Source: Isoetes taiwanensis
Lineage: Eukaryota > Streptophyta > Lycopodiopsida > Isoetales > Isoetaceae
NCBI GenBank assembly: GCA_021234155.1
Contig: JAJEKV010000085.1
Location: 2,740,706 to 2,804,705 of the forward strand
Direction of reading: 5' to 3'
Length of the DNA: 64,000 bases
Each line of letters opens with the position of its first letter. The stretch's first letter is position 1. The notes beneath the pieces were generated by a model. The model made no database searches and was not told the origin of the DNA. It saw nothing but the letters and a program-made list of their open reading frames with translations. Made by a program: the position numbers and the translations under genes. This document shows positions 34,587-45,599 of this stretch, one piece after another.

Positions 34587-35800
34587 TCATAAATTTGTAC
34601 AAGTGGTATCTTGTTGTAAATTTTGTTCTTGAGCTAAGGATACGCGGCGGGGGTTTGAAATTTCTTGAGTCGAAATCCATTGACTAATGTAGGAAATGGA
34701 GTGCCATTCAATTCTTGTAATTGTAAAACTCGGGGATGTGGTATCTCGGAAATTTTGTATGGTCCCGACCATCGAGCTTGAGTTTGCCGGGATGTTGTTG
34801 ATATCTCGAGTCGTAAAGAAGAACTAAGTTAGCCAATTTGAAAAGTTTTGTTTTGATGTGTTTGTCATGCCATTGTTTTTGTAGTTGTTTGCCTTGTTGA
34901 AGTCTAAGAAAAGCATCTCTTGAAGTTCATCGGTTGTTCGGTTGATAAACTTCGTTCTTGCAAAGGCTGGCGATGGATTATGTTACATTTGCTAAGCGAA
35001 ATTTGAGTGAGGGGTAAAATGAACTCAAAAGGCATAAGAACCTCTTGGCCATACACAAGTTGAAAAGGTGTTTGACCGGTTGCTACTTTGTATGTTGTAT
35101 TGTAAGCCCATAAAGCGTAGGTAACTTATCTTGCCAATCTTTTCTTGTAGGATCACAAATCTTCTTGAGAATGTGGATAAGCACCTTGTTTGTGCTTTCA
35201 GCCAAGCCATTACCGCGGGGATAGTAAGGCGTGCTTTTTACGTGATGAATGTGCGGGATAGTTAGTGAGTTCAGCAATAGTGTGATTGATGAAATGAACT
35301 CCACGATCACTAACTAATTCTAAGGGACATCAAATCGGCGTGATGATGTTCTTGTAGAGAACCTTAGCTGTACTAGCGGCCGTGTTGTCGGTAGAGCACT
35401 GCGCTTCAGCCCATTTGGTTGCATAGTCGTGAAGACTAGAATGTAGCGTGCCCTAGTGTTGATTGCAGGTGGGTCCATGGGACCAACAAAATCCATACCC
35501 CATTTGGCAAAGGGGAGGCGTGGCTATTGGCGTGGCGGCGAGGCGTCGCGGGACGTGGGTCTACCAAGCCTCGACAAACATCACTGCGTGCGTGTGTATT
35601 TGTGAAGCATCTTTGGCGTGGGCGGTAATACCCGGCAAGGAGGAGTTTCCTTCTTTGTGTTGTCTCCTGAAATGACCAGCGCCAAGTCCGCCGTGGGCTT
35701 GTTTGACTTCGTCGGGGACCATTGAGGAGGAAGAACACATCGAGGAACACATTGTCTTTGCCACATTTATAGAGATGGCCGGCAACCATCATTATAATCT
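34587..35800 (-). pseudogene. Integrase region of pol, frameshifted
   Basis: Integrase inserts the DNA copy into the host genome. The N-terminal zinc-binding part lies near 35,560-35,790 (AHGGLGAGHF in one frame; a Cys-Arg-Gly segment in the other). The catalytic core is clear at 35,083-35,310: HHVKSTPYYPRGNGLAEST with the Glu of the DDE triad and KDWQDKLP. The C-terminal part is near 34,600-34,770. Frame changes separate these blocks. The first Asp of the triad is not in a readable stretch. Confidence 0.75.
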
Positions 35801-36392
35801 CGTGCCAGCGAAGGAATTGTTGTTTATCGCGAAGTTGTCTTTACGGAAGGCGTGGGGTCACTTGGCGGAGTGCGCCCGTGAGGAGAAAGCGTTGATAGTC
35901 GTGGTACCAATGAGGCGTGGCGGTGACCGAGGAACAGTTGAGCATCCGGAAGGGCATCGTGAACTCGCCGAGGGATCATCCGTGTGTATGCGTGAAAGAT
36001 AGTCGGGGGCCGTGTGGCGGCGTCCGGCTTGTGAATAATGTCAAAAGGGGCAAACTCTTGCAATATCAATATCCATCGAAAGCAATTCGGCCCGTGGGGT
36101 TTGGCTTATTGATTAAATATAGAAAGAGCTTGATGATCCACATAAAAGCGAATTTGACTACCAAGAAGATAGTGTCGGCGTTGTACACAAAAGATAAGGC
36201 CAAAGGGCTTCCCTTTAAGGTGGCGAATAGTTGCGCTTCAGCCCGGGGATTGAGTTTTTCTGGGCGTATCGATGGAGCTTGTCACGATTTGGTGCATACT
36301 CTTGAGCTAGAAACGACTCAATCATAAAGCTGAAACATCAACATGGACATGAAATGGTTTGTCCCATTGAGGTGGTACTAGCCACGGGGGGC
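35801..36392 (-). pseudogene. RNase H region of pol, poorly readable
   Basis: Position between RT and integrase, and a segment LQEFAPFDIIHKPDA (about 36,025-36,069) like the end of gypsy RNase H, identify it. The rest is scattered over frames. Plus-strand frames at 35,703-36,327 are antisense shadows. Confidence 0.55.
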
Positions 36393-37416
36393 TTACGTGA
36401 GCTTGACTTTGAGTTCTTTAAAAGCTTGATTTGCATCGGATGTCCAAGTCCATGTGTATGGATTTCCGGTCGGTTTGTGAATTGGATCGGCGGTCGGTGC
36501 CAATTGCGGAATAAAGGTGGCATAGAAGTTGACTTTGCCAAGAAAGGCGTGTGTCCTTGATATTAGCGGTGGATATGCTCGATGACCACGACTGATTTTG
36601 TTTGGGTCCGTTGTAATGCCGTGTCGACTCACGACATGTCCTAAGTACACAGAGGTGACGAGAAGGTGCACTTTTCGGATTGAGGCTAATTCAGATTCAT
36701 CACGGCGTTGAAAAACTAGTTCAAGTTTTACCAAATGGTCCATAGCGTGGGTGTAAGTGGAGAAGTCATCACGAAAGACTTGCTTGAAAGGGATGAACTT
36801 GCATGTACTCTTGAAAAGCAGCAAGCATAATGCGTTGAAATGTGGATGGTGAGTTTGACAATCCAAAGGAGCGACTTTGTAAGCAAAGGTACCCCATGGA
36901 GTAGTGAAGGTAGTCTTTAGTTGATCTTCTTCTCGAATGGATATTTGATTATAACCGGAGAAGCCGTCCATGAAGGAGTACATCTCGTGGCTGCTACATC
37001 TTCCAACACTTGATCCGTGAAGGGGGAGGGAAATGATCGGTCCGTGGCTTGATTGAGTTTTCTATAATCCACACAAGCGAATTTTTTCCATTATGTTTGA
37101 GGGCAATAACAATAGGACTTACCCATTCTGAATGTTTGACCTCGTAGATAAGTCCGGCGTCCAAAAGCTTGTCAATTTCGGCTTTAACCTTTTTCGCGGT
37201 AGTTTGGGTTAAGCCCGTGCTGTCGTTACTAGATGGGTCTAGCATCGGCTTGGTGGGAATCGAGAGTTGTCCCAATTCTTTCTTGATACCTCGGAGGTCT
37301 TTGTAGCTCCAAGCAAAGATGTGCTTGAAGCGTTTGAATAGCACAATGGCTTGCTCCCACGAATCTTTGGCGTGGTCGGCGTGCCAATCGGATTGGTTGA
37401 TTTGTTCCAATATCAA
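36393..37416 (-). pseudogene. Reverse transcriptase region of pol
   Basis: RT copies the element's RNA to DNA. The block 36,994-37,416 reads HIFAWSYKDLRGI and VKAEIDKLLDAGLIYEVKHS, the usual start of gypsy RT. The block 36,393-36,983 reads YSFMDGFSGYNQISIREEDQ with the first catalytic Asp, then TTFTTPWGTFAYKV, VFRDDFSTYTHAMDHL with the catalytic Asp pair, LGHVVSRHGITTDPNKI, and FLGKVNFYATFIPQLAP. Two frame changes lie between GTFAYKV and VFRDD and near 36,985. Family and strand are certain; activity is not expected as written. Confidence 0.9.
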
Positions 37417-38330
37417 TTATGTCTCTGCGGGGAGTTTGAATGTGTGGAATGACTTGATCATCACGAGCGGTGTGGGCTGGCTCACGAGTAGGGCGAGGAT
37501 GTTCATGTTGACCAATTTTGAAAAATAGTGGCGTGCCACTAGGAGTTGGTGTGGTGTCTTCTTGAGCGGGGGGGAGGAGGCTGGGGGTACCGTCTCCTCA
37601 TGTGGAACCAATGTGACATTGTTACAAGGTGTCAAATAGGGGTCAACCGGCGTTGCTATGCCTTTATCAATATCCATGTCTTCCCATGGTTGATTGTATA
37701 CGGGTAAGCCGTGAGTGGCAAACCCTTGGCTTGGCGATAGGTGTTGCAAACTTGTTGAGTCCTTTGTCGATTGGCGTGATCTGAAATGATCGGCCGGTGG
37801 TGGATCCATCGATGGCGATGAGCTTGCCATCTGTGATAACAAGTTGATCTCGTGGGCCCGATGGTGAATGCTTTTAGCTTGTCTCAAAAAATTCGTCCTA
37901 CTAACATTTCATAATCTCGGGATCTTCTCACGCTCTCCAAACACCGAATTCCATGGTAAATTGTAGATCTCAATATTATTGGTATTGGTTGTGTAACTCC
38001 TTGTGGTCGTGATATGGCCATTCGCAAGCTTGATGTCATAAGGGGCGGTATGGAGCTCCCTTATGCCCAATTGTCGTGATGAGATTATCGTAATAAGATT
38101 ATTTGCTTGTTGCCACCATCGATGCGAACATGGTGAACGACCTTTTTTGGCCCGTGTGCATGCAGGTGGGTGTTGATGTGGCGTGCATTAACGAATTATC
38201 TGAGGTTTTGTAAAATGTGCTTTCGTAGTCTTTGGACATAGTTGTAGGATAGTCGTAAAAGGCTGAGAGGAATTTTGATTTTAGCAAGTTCTTGTTGAAG
38301 TTGGGGAGGGATTGCGGTAGTTGTGGTGGA
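37417..38330 (-). pseudogene. Protease and linker region of the polyprotein
   Basis: Lies between gag and RT. The open stretch 37,417-37,887 is Ser/Pro-rich (for example LPVYNQPWEDMDIDKG). A protease is expected near 37,890-38,130, where a stretch ending in an isoleucine-rich segment is visible, but the catalytic Asp-Ser/Thr-Gly is not readable. Confidence 0.45.
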
Positions 38331-40100
38331 TCAGGTGGGTTGTTGTTGCTCAGCAATAGATGTCGCTACCTTGTTGAGGAGGTCGACTTCAGCAGCAATG
38401 TTGAGTGGTGGTGTTGCAGATGTCGTGGCATTCGTGGTCGTGGCTCCCGATCGTGTGGTAGCATTGACAGACTTGAGTGCCTTACCTTCTGCACGTTCGA
38501 TGAGTTGAAGCAGACTTTTGCGAAGTTTAGGTTGAACATGAGGAAGTAGTTGATCCAGATTGGGTGCAAAATGAACAGATTTGGTTGATGGCTCAGCTGG
38601 TACAGAATCGGCTGCAAAAACTTGGTGCACGGGGTGCTTATGGCGTGGGGAATGAGGGAGAACCTCAATCCAGTTGGAGGATTCAAGGCTGGTGGTGATT
38701 GCATGGTAAATTTCTTCTTGGAGTTGATCATCCAATTGTTTTGAGTTGTTTCTTGTTGGCGTGGTTGTTGTTGTGGTGGCCGTGGTGGCGTTTGAGCACT
38801 GGGCGTGGGCCTTGCCTTCCCTTGGCTTCCCATACTTGAAAAGGTGTAAGACGCACTGTCGTGGTTTGATTGGTGCCAGGAATTTGTATTTGAACTTGAG
38901 GAAGTTGAGGACAATCTGCTTGGGATGACCCCATTGGTCCACAGTTGAAACATTGGGACTTGCTTGGATCAAAAAAGTGGAACGAGGAGGTCCACGTTGT
39001 GGTTCTTGTTGTTCTTTGGGGTTGTTGTTGTTTGTCGTGGCTGTGCGTGGTATGCGTGGTTGAGTTTTGCGTGGGTACCTTACGCACTTGGTGAACAAGG
39101 CGTTGTCGATCTGGATTTGGTCGTGGATTTGTACATTCTTCGGTGGTGTGGTTACGCATGTTGCGGCGTTTGCAATGGATCATGCTATCCACGCGAGTTA
39201 CACTCATTAAGCCGGATGTCACGATGTCGGCAAATAGTACACCAAATGTTATTTCTGGGGAAGCTGCCGTGGAAGGCGGTCGAGTCTTGGCGATGGGTGT
39301 AGCCAGGGAAATGGGAGTATCGTGGCGATCGCGTGAAACATGAGCAGTGATTGACTAATTCAATGGCTTCTTGTAATGTCTTGGGAAGCAAATACTGGGT
39401 CATAAATCGGATGTGAGAGGGTAAGCCTTGAAGAAACCACACTAGAATTTGGCTTTGGGTTGGAAATTCCTTCAACTTGTTGACTAAGATCTACTTGGTC
39501 GATGCGCAAAGTCCGAGGCGATTCTCACGGGTTACGCTTGAGTGTGTTGAGGTCGTTCGGCGGTTGTTGATCATCGCAAAGGGTGCCGTAATGGGAAAAG
39601 AAAAGAGGTCTTCATGTGTATCCAATCTTGTTTCCGGTGGCTTTTGTTTGCCATCAGCCATTAGGTAGGGTGCTCCCGCAGGTCGTCGAAAAAGATGTGG
39701 AATTTTAGTTTTGGATCGGAGTGACCATTGAGATCTGCAAGTGACTCAAATTCATCCATGTGAGCCTGAGCACTCTGGTCTATGTGTTTACCTTTATCAT
39801 TTCAAAGAGTGGATATGGGAGTTTTAAAAGCATGTGTAGGAGTCACAAGCATGAATGGGTGTTTGCATTTGTGGAAAAGAAAAACGATGGGTGTTGGTTC
39901 TTTGCATAGGTGCAAAGCGGCATAGGTTGTGTGAGATTAGTAAAAAGAATGCTGGCGGTTGTAGTGGGAACAAAGGTTTGACAGCGGGCATGAAGCGGCG
40001 TGTATGGGGGAACGATTAAGGGAACGGACGGTAGGGGAATTGACAAAGGTGGAGGCGGTGGTACGAAGTTCCTAAGAAAGATTACCAATAGAAAACATTT
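38331..40100 (-). pseudogene. gag with three zinc-knuckle remnants
   Basis: Gag forms the particle and binds RNA. From 40,088 the sequence is proline-rich; the capsid end is clear at 39,340-39,475 (LVWFLQGLPSHIRFMTQYLL, TLQEAIELVNHC). Three Cys-x2-Cys-x4-His-x4-Cys knuckles follow, each with one ligand changed as written: CTICRHRDIRLNEC (His to Ile, about 39,210-39,250), CKRRNMRNHTTEEC (second Cys to Arg, about 39,140-39,185) and CFNCGPMGSSQADC (His to Ser, about 38,925-38,965). In the third, a neighbouring frame has a His at the right place, so a pair of indels explains it. A Gln/Thr/Asn-rich tail follows to 38,331. Confidence 0.75.
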
Positions 40101-40467
40101 TGCGGATGTTCGAGAGAAAAGTGCGGTGGTTACGCCGGATCTTGAGTTGGGGATTCGGTGGAAGTAAATTCAAAGGGGCGTATTTGCGACCTGCATGATA
40201 ATGGCGAGCGAGGAGGCGGAACAATGGCGACCTTCCACGGGGGAGGTCGGTCTGGAAAGTTGTCGTGGTGTAGGTGGAGCGGTGCGGCTCATTACCGGAG
40301 AGAAGAGACAATCGAACCCGAGTGTATGTGGACATATTAGCGGGGGCGTCCGCCTTGATTCATGGCGGCGGCGTCTTGACTCCATCGGTGTTGAATATCG
40401 TCGGGGAGTAAAGAAGGGATTGAACATGGTATCAATACGACTTTGAAGTGAGCGACATGGCGCCCGG
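40101..40467 (-). other. Leader of the gypsy element with probable primer-binding site
   Basis: Next to the 5' LTR the minus strand reads CGGGCGCCATGTCGCTCACTT. A GGCGCC word at this place recalls tRNA primer-binding sites of Athila/Tat-type elements, but the first bases are blurred and the tRNA cannot be named. Confidence 0.4.
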
Positions 40468-41068
40468 TGTTTGGGGTCGGGAACCGGGATCGCTGAGGGC
40501 CAGTCTCGTGAGATCCTTGAAGTCCGGCGGGGCAAATCTGAACACTCTTGTCGCAGCGGGATTTTGCTGCGAGAGGAAAAGAACAAAGAAAAACTTCGGA
40601 TAAAACAGCAATTGCAATACACAATGAAACACACAAGACACTTGTGGAGAACACGGCAATCCATTGATCAAAACAAGTGTACAATGAAGGCTCAAAAAGA
40701 GCACACAACAAGGCGACCGGCATATGCTCTGTAGTGACACAAAAGAACACTCGAACCCTTTTTTTGAAGGAGCAAAAATGCTACAATATATAGGAACGGG
40801 TGGCCCTACGGCCTGAATCGATCCTCATCATGACAGCGCGTGCTCCACTACTTGGGCACTTTCGAGCAGGAATCTGAGTGTCCGTGGCCGTGCTAACAGA
40901 CAAGTAGTGGCCAGCAGGTGGGTCCTACCTTTGGGTCTTCTGCTTCTTGGAGGAGCTTTGACCCGCCGTGGCGCCTTGTAGATCCCTCTTCTTGGACACC
41001 GTGGCCAGTGGGGCCTCGCCCTCATGCAGCAAGTATAGACACGTAATGCGCGGGCGCTGGGGCTAACA
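40468..41068 (-). repeat. 5' LTR of the gypsy element (601 bp)
   Basis: Minus-strand start TGTTAGCCCC (41,068) and end CAAACA (40,468). It is paired with the LTR at 30,087-30,713 and with the damaged third copy at 265-891. Confidence 0.93.
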
Positions 41069-41073
41069 ATACT
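41069..41073. repeat. Target site duplication, right (ATACT)
   Basis: Same five bases as at 30,082-30,086. Together they show that the two flanks were once contiguous. Confidence 0.9.
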
Positions 41074-43687
41074 ACTCTTAAGTGGGGCGATTCGCCATGC
41101 AACTCCTGTGTTTTATGACACTTCAGCGCTGCTCAACAACGTCACCAACCTCAACTGCTTTTTCCAAGAGAAAGGCAAACCTGTTCCATCCAAGACCTCC
41201 TCACACCCAATCTCACAACATCTACTAGTACACCGTCTATCCATCCCTTGTCAGATGAAGAAACACCTCATGTTGATCTCTCAGATGATGACGTAGCACA
41301 GCCACACGACTCCATGTTCGAATTCACTCCTGCTAGTGAAAACCTTAAGCGAGACTTACACAAGAAAGCTTGTAAATCATAAAGAAGAAAGGAACTAATG
41401 GATGAGGGTCACTTGAGGGCAATACATACAAAGCATTGTTGTCTTCAATGTTGTTTGCTAAATATTGGACTAAAGGAATTAAGGTCGATTCGTGATAACT
41501 ACAGTTCAATGACTTTGTTAGACCAAAGGGGCCACTTAGCCTTCAATATTCGGCCAGATTATAATGATAAGTTTACTTATACAGCTTGTGGCCACACCAT
41601 CTGTCAAACAACCTTTAAAATGATTCATGCTTTAGGCAGCAGAAGGCTTCACCGCCTGAAGAAAAGGCTTGACAAGAATCCTGGTATTAACGACTATTGC
41701 AATTCGGGAAGTATCTCCAGAATTTATGCCCTTCAATGTGTTTCCTGGATGGAAGGCTTCTTCAAGGAGTCTTGCGAGAAACTGCCTAACAGCCCTATGT
41801 ACCACTTGTGTGACAACTTCACGAAACATGAAGTCTACAATAATTATAAGGATTTGTGTGTTGAAGCTGGTGAACGTCATGTATGCTACTCTTATTTCAT
41901 TGTGCTCTGGAAAAAAGAATTTTCTCGTGTGCCTATTCCTAGAAAGCACCGGATGTTGTGCTACATGCTCTGAATTAAAAGCTTAGAGACATAATGCAAG
42001 GACACTTCATAGTAAAAGTAAGCTTCCACAACGTACTCTTGCCTAATTCTACTCAATGGTAGGTTATTTTCCTAAACATGTTTTCATTTCAGATGCATGG
42101 AAAGAGAGACTGAATAAACACAGAGAATGACAATATCTGAAAAGGAGAAAATTGACAAAATACAGGATGAAGGCACTAGAACAACCACTCAACTACATAT
42201 TGGTTGTTATTGATGGAATGGACCAGAAGAAGACCACTCTACCACACTTTGCCAATGTGCCTAAGGATGCTCCTGAAGAAAATTTTATACACCTGCATGT
42301 CGTCTGTGCTATGATTTTTTATGGAAAACTCTCTTGCAAGGCATTTTTGAACTATCCAAACATTCATGTTGATCCAAATCTCACTATTACAATATTGAAT
42401 AAGATTCTTTCCAGTCTGGAACATATATCACCAGTACTAGACTTTCACTTAGACAACACGACGAGAGAGAATAAGAATCAGGCATTGTTTGCTTATTGTG
42501 CCATGCTAGTTGAGAAACAAATCTTCAAGAAGGTGAAGATTGGTTTCTTGCTTGTTGGTCATACACACGATCAAATTGATCAGATGTTCAATAGATTTTC
42601 TAAACGTCTTGCTCGAAAAAAGCTCTCAGCCTACCAGCAATGATTGAGGTTATCCAAGATTCCTATAATCCTCGCCCATAAATCGAGATATTGGAAGAAA
42701 CTTACAATTTCAAGGAATGAATTTCTCGGAGAGATCACTTGAGTCACTGTGCAATTGAGCCCTATATCATATTTCAGCATTAGATCAAAATTTCACTTGC
42801 AGTTGGCAAGGCCACCCTATAAGGAAAGAAATATGCCACATCCTTGCAGTGGCAGCCAGCAGCTGGTATTCAATTCATTCGCACCATCCCCGAGACTACT
42901 TCCATACTCTCTGCAGAGCAAATGCCTCTAACGAGCTTGAAAGAAATCACAAAGAGTAAAAAAGAGGGAAGAGCATTTGACTGTATTCAGTCATGCTCCA
43001 ACCACTTTGGGGAGGCAGATGCTTTATGGTGGCCTCAGTTTTTTTTCTCAACAACGTGACATGTTACAAGCCATGTCACAAGGTCGAAGACCTGTCAACT
43101 GGCCATCTAGGCAAACTCTGCCTATGCAAGTTGCGAATCAAAAAGAACATGTACAGCTAATGCCTAGCTTAGATGAAGATGACAGAGTCATGTATACTGG
43201 ACCCAGACGCACGGCACAACAAGTTGCTCAGGTTTCTGGTTCAGTCTCAGAGATTCAGAAAGGAATGCTTGTTGATGTCCCAACTGATGATGATGAAACT
43301 GGGAAGCCATTTTGGCTGGCTAGAGTATTGGAGGTAACAAGGGAGGATGAAATTCCTACTCAATTAAAAGTGCACTGGATGAGAACAAGTCCTGCCAATG
43401 CTTTTAGTGGGATTTATAGTTTGGAGATGGTAAAAACAGAAGTGTGAAGAAGAGCAAAGTCTAAACAAAACACTGGTATCATAGATCTAGCTGAAGTAAA
43501 AGTTCTTGCATGTGACTTTGTTCTGACTGCTGCTAATAAGTTACGTGTGGTGACTCAAACTTTAATAAGGTCGGTATGTGGATTAGATAAAGAACCTAAA
43601 AAGGTTGCCAAAAAAGATGATGATGAAGACTCACTTGTAGACAGTGACGAAGAAGATCGTTCGAGTACATCCACTTTTGAAAGTGAG
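41074..43687 (+). pseudogene. DUF7869-like transposase gene, main part
   Basis: Blocks in order: Ser/Asp-rich region (HVDLSDDDVAQPHDSMFEF, about 41,220-41,380); MDEGHLRAIHTKHCC to RVPIPRKHRMLCYML (41,398-41,973); a probable short GT-AG intron (42,059-42,091); the core 42,152-42,643 with LVVIDGMDQ (42,200), DFHLDNTTRENKN (about 42,443) and GFLLVGHTHDQIDQMF (about 42,548); an SH3-like part (GMLVDVPTDDDE, PFWLARVLEV, LKVHWM; 43,260-43,385); TGA at 43,445; then an in-frame acidic tail (KKVAKKDDDEDSLVDSDEED) to 43,687. Asp, Asp and His-x-His-x3-Asp motifs suggest an RNase H-like enzyme, probably a transposase. I recall such proteins being filed as DUF7869. At least two stops and a few frame changes remain. 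Its N-terminus is at 29,676-30,081. Confidence 0.7.
42059..42091 (+). other. Probable 33-bp intron of the DUF7869-like gene
   Basis: GTAGGTTATTTTCC...CATTTCAG between CTCAATG and ATGCATGG. It is very short for a plant intron, so a deletion or other reading is possible; copy 1 has the same layout. Confidence 0.35.
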
Positions 43688-43689
43688 GG

Positions 43690-44345
43690 TGAGGATGATA
43701 CGAACACAAAATAACTCAACAAAGCAATCAATAGAAATCTCAAAAGATCACTCCAATCTTTAGGAGTTAGCTTTCCACCCAACCAGGCTCAGGTTTCCTA
43801 GCAAGAATTCGTTATCCCGCTATCTCAACAACAAACAAGAAGCCATAACTAGACAGTCAAGTTAGGCTGGATCTGGCTGTAGGGAGAGACATAAGACTCC
43901 TTCAAAGGATTCAGGCGAAACTGGATTTTTAAAACAGAGGCAACAGTTGTATTTTTAGAGAGATCAGCCCCTTTTTCGGATTTTCCTTTTCAGATTGTAA
44001 ATAGCTAATAGAAAGGTAGATAAGCATAAATAACTGTAAATCGGCCATAAATAGCAGGGATTCGGCCTTTTGTAGGGGCAGATCAACCCTTTTTCTGCTT
44101 GATCCGGGAACTCGTTACTCTGATACAGTTTCTCCTGTGAATGGTTCGCGACCCGTTATCAGCCGCGGGCTTAATTTTAATTTAAACACACACGGTTCAT
44201 ATATAACTTAAAAAAAATAAACTACCCCTTGACACAAGGTTCATAAAATAAGCTACCACTTGATACAAGTTCCCCCTTAAGCTATTTACTCAATTTTTAA
44301 TATTATAATGTTCCAAGTACAAAATTTGAAGGTCTTTAAACTTTG
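43690..44345. other. Non-coding spacer of the duplicated unit
   Basis: Counterpart of 3,526-4,140. AT-rich, with paired words ACCCCTTGACACAAGGTTCA and ACCACTTGATACAAGTTC. No gene seen. Confidence 0.5.
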
Positions 44346-44350
44346 CTCAA

Positions 44351-44821
44351 ATGCTACCATGTAAGTCTTTTGGAATCTATGTTGATGTCATGAATACATT
44401 GATAAGTTTTGTTGGATGTGATTTCAGGAACCTCAGAAAATGGGCTACGGAGGAATATCAATTTTTTTTAGATCACATTAGTATATTTAACAGACCAGCA
44501 ACTGTATTGGATCATGATATTTATCAATTCCGAATGTTTGATGACTGCGATGAATATGATAGATGGTGGTAGTCGGGTAGGAGCGTATCAAGACCCCAAA
44601 GTGAAGACTGGATCTACCTCCAGAGTCCAAGAGCTTGGAAGTCTTGTGCTGTGGTAATGTATGTGGCCAGAGACCAAGCGGCAATGCCTACTCTAGATGA
44701 TCTGAATCTATGCTTCATAAACACAAATCATCTCCAACAGATATCGAAACTTTTCCAGCACTTAAAAAAAGCAGAAGACATCGAAAAAAACTTGCCAGAT
44801 CTGGAATGCTATGCTCAGTAG
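44351..44821 (+). CDS. Unrecognised gene with one in-frame TAG
   Basis: ATG at 44,351 opens MLPCKSFGIYVDVMNTLISF and runs to DDCDEYDRWW, where TAG (44,570) interrupts. The same frame then continues for 83 codons (QSEDWIYLQSPRAWKSC, TLDDLNLCFINTNHLQQ, LKKAEDIEKNLPDLECYA) to TAG at 44,819. Composition is protein-like on both sides. The internal TAG is kept in copy 1 (near 4,366). It may be a real stop, an exon border or a decayed Trp/Gln codon. No family recognised. It lies 0.7 kb after the transposase-like gene on the same strand and may belong to the same element. Confidence 0.45.
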
Positions 44822-44835
44822 GTAACAATGTTTGA

Positions 44836-44861
44836 AATTGGGCGGTCGCCCAATTTGCATA
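44836..44861. repeat. Lone palindrome of the 25.4-kb array type
   Basis: GAAATTGGGCGGTCGCCCAATTTG resembles the arms and centre of the palindromes at 25,344-25,789. The copy-1 counterpart (about 4,632) has lost the left GGGCG. Confidence 0.75.
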
Positions 44862-45599
44862 AGCATCAGTCGTGCATTTAACAAGTTTACTTCTTTCTGC
44901 ATATTGGTTATATCGTGTGCTTCTTATCTAACACATTAATTTACTAGCCTTAGCTAACATATTTAACCGTCTATGATGGATGCAGCCATCATGTTTAACA
45001 TATCTATCCCTAAGCGATGAGTTACTGAATTATTTAGAACAATTCTAAACTACAAGGTTTTATCATCATGACAATTCCTTTTGTCTCAAAGACTATATGA
45101 TTAATATACTTCTTATTTTAGGTGTGCCTTTCATGTACTATTCAATTTTATATTCTAGACATTGCCCTTTCTTAGTTATTTACTCTCTTGGAATATTCCT
45201 ATCAATTGAATTGATGTCATCATAACAAGTTGGCCGGACTTGTTAGATTACTTCTTTTCATCCGGTTGGATTATTCCTTGGAGGTACTAACTTTATACAT
45301 GGTCAACAATTATCCTAGTAATGATTCCTTCTTAGCGAGGTGATCAATCTCACCAAGTGGTTTCAATATGTTGGATGTCTGTTAATAATCGTGTATAATT
45401 TTAGTTACTCCTATGCATTTCCTTCCTAATCGTTGACGCTTAGCTCAACTTGGGGCAATCCTTTCACGAGAAAATCTGGAAATGCCTTCCAATCCCATTA
45501 TGGATGTCATCATCCATAAGCCTATCATACTCGACTATATGATCGTAGCTCCTCAATCTTGCTAGCAGCTCATCCACTCGCTGCCTTCTTGAGGGTAAC

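Larger units (their letters stand above)
30087..41068 (-). mobile_element. Complete Ty3/gypsy LTR retrotransposon, 10,982 bp
   Basis: Two LTRs (30,087-30,713 and 40,468-41,068), 5-bp target duplication ATACT, and a polypurine tract next to the 3' LTR bound the element. Coding order on the minus strand is gag, protease region, reverse transcriptase, RNase H, integrase, then a long extra ORF. The order RT before integrase makes it Ty3/gypsy. A Phe-Arg-Asp-Asp-Phe-Ser RT core and the 3.8 kb between integrase and 3' LTR point to the Athila/Tat group, by inference. Every gene is broken by short frameshifts, so this copy could not move on its own as written. It splits the DUF7869-like gene. Confidence 0.95.

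Noticed and set aside
35703-36327. Plus-strand frames of 99 and 136 codons
   Set aside because: They are antisense to the RNase H and integrase region.
38964-39302. 112-codon plus-strand frame
   Set aside because: It is antisense to gag zinc knuckles.
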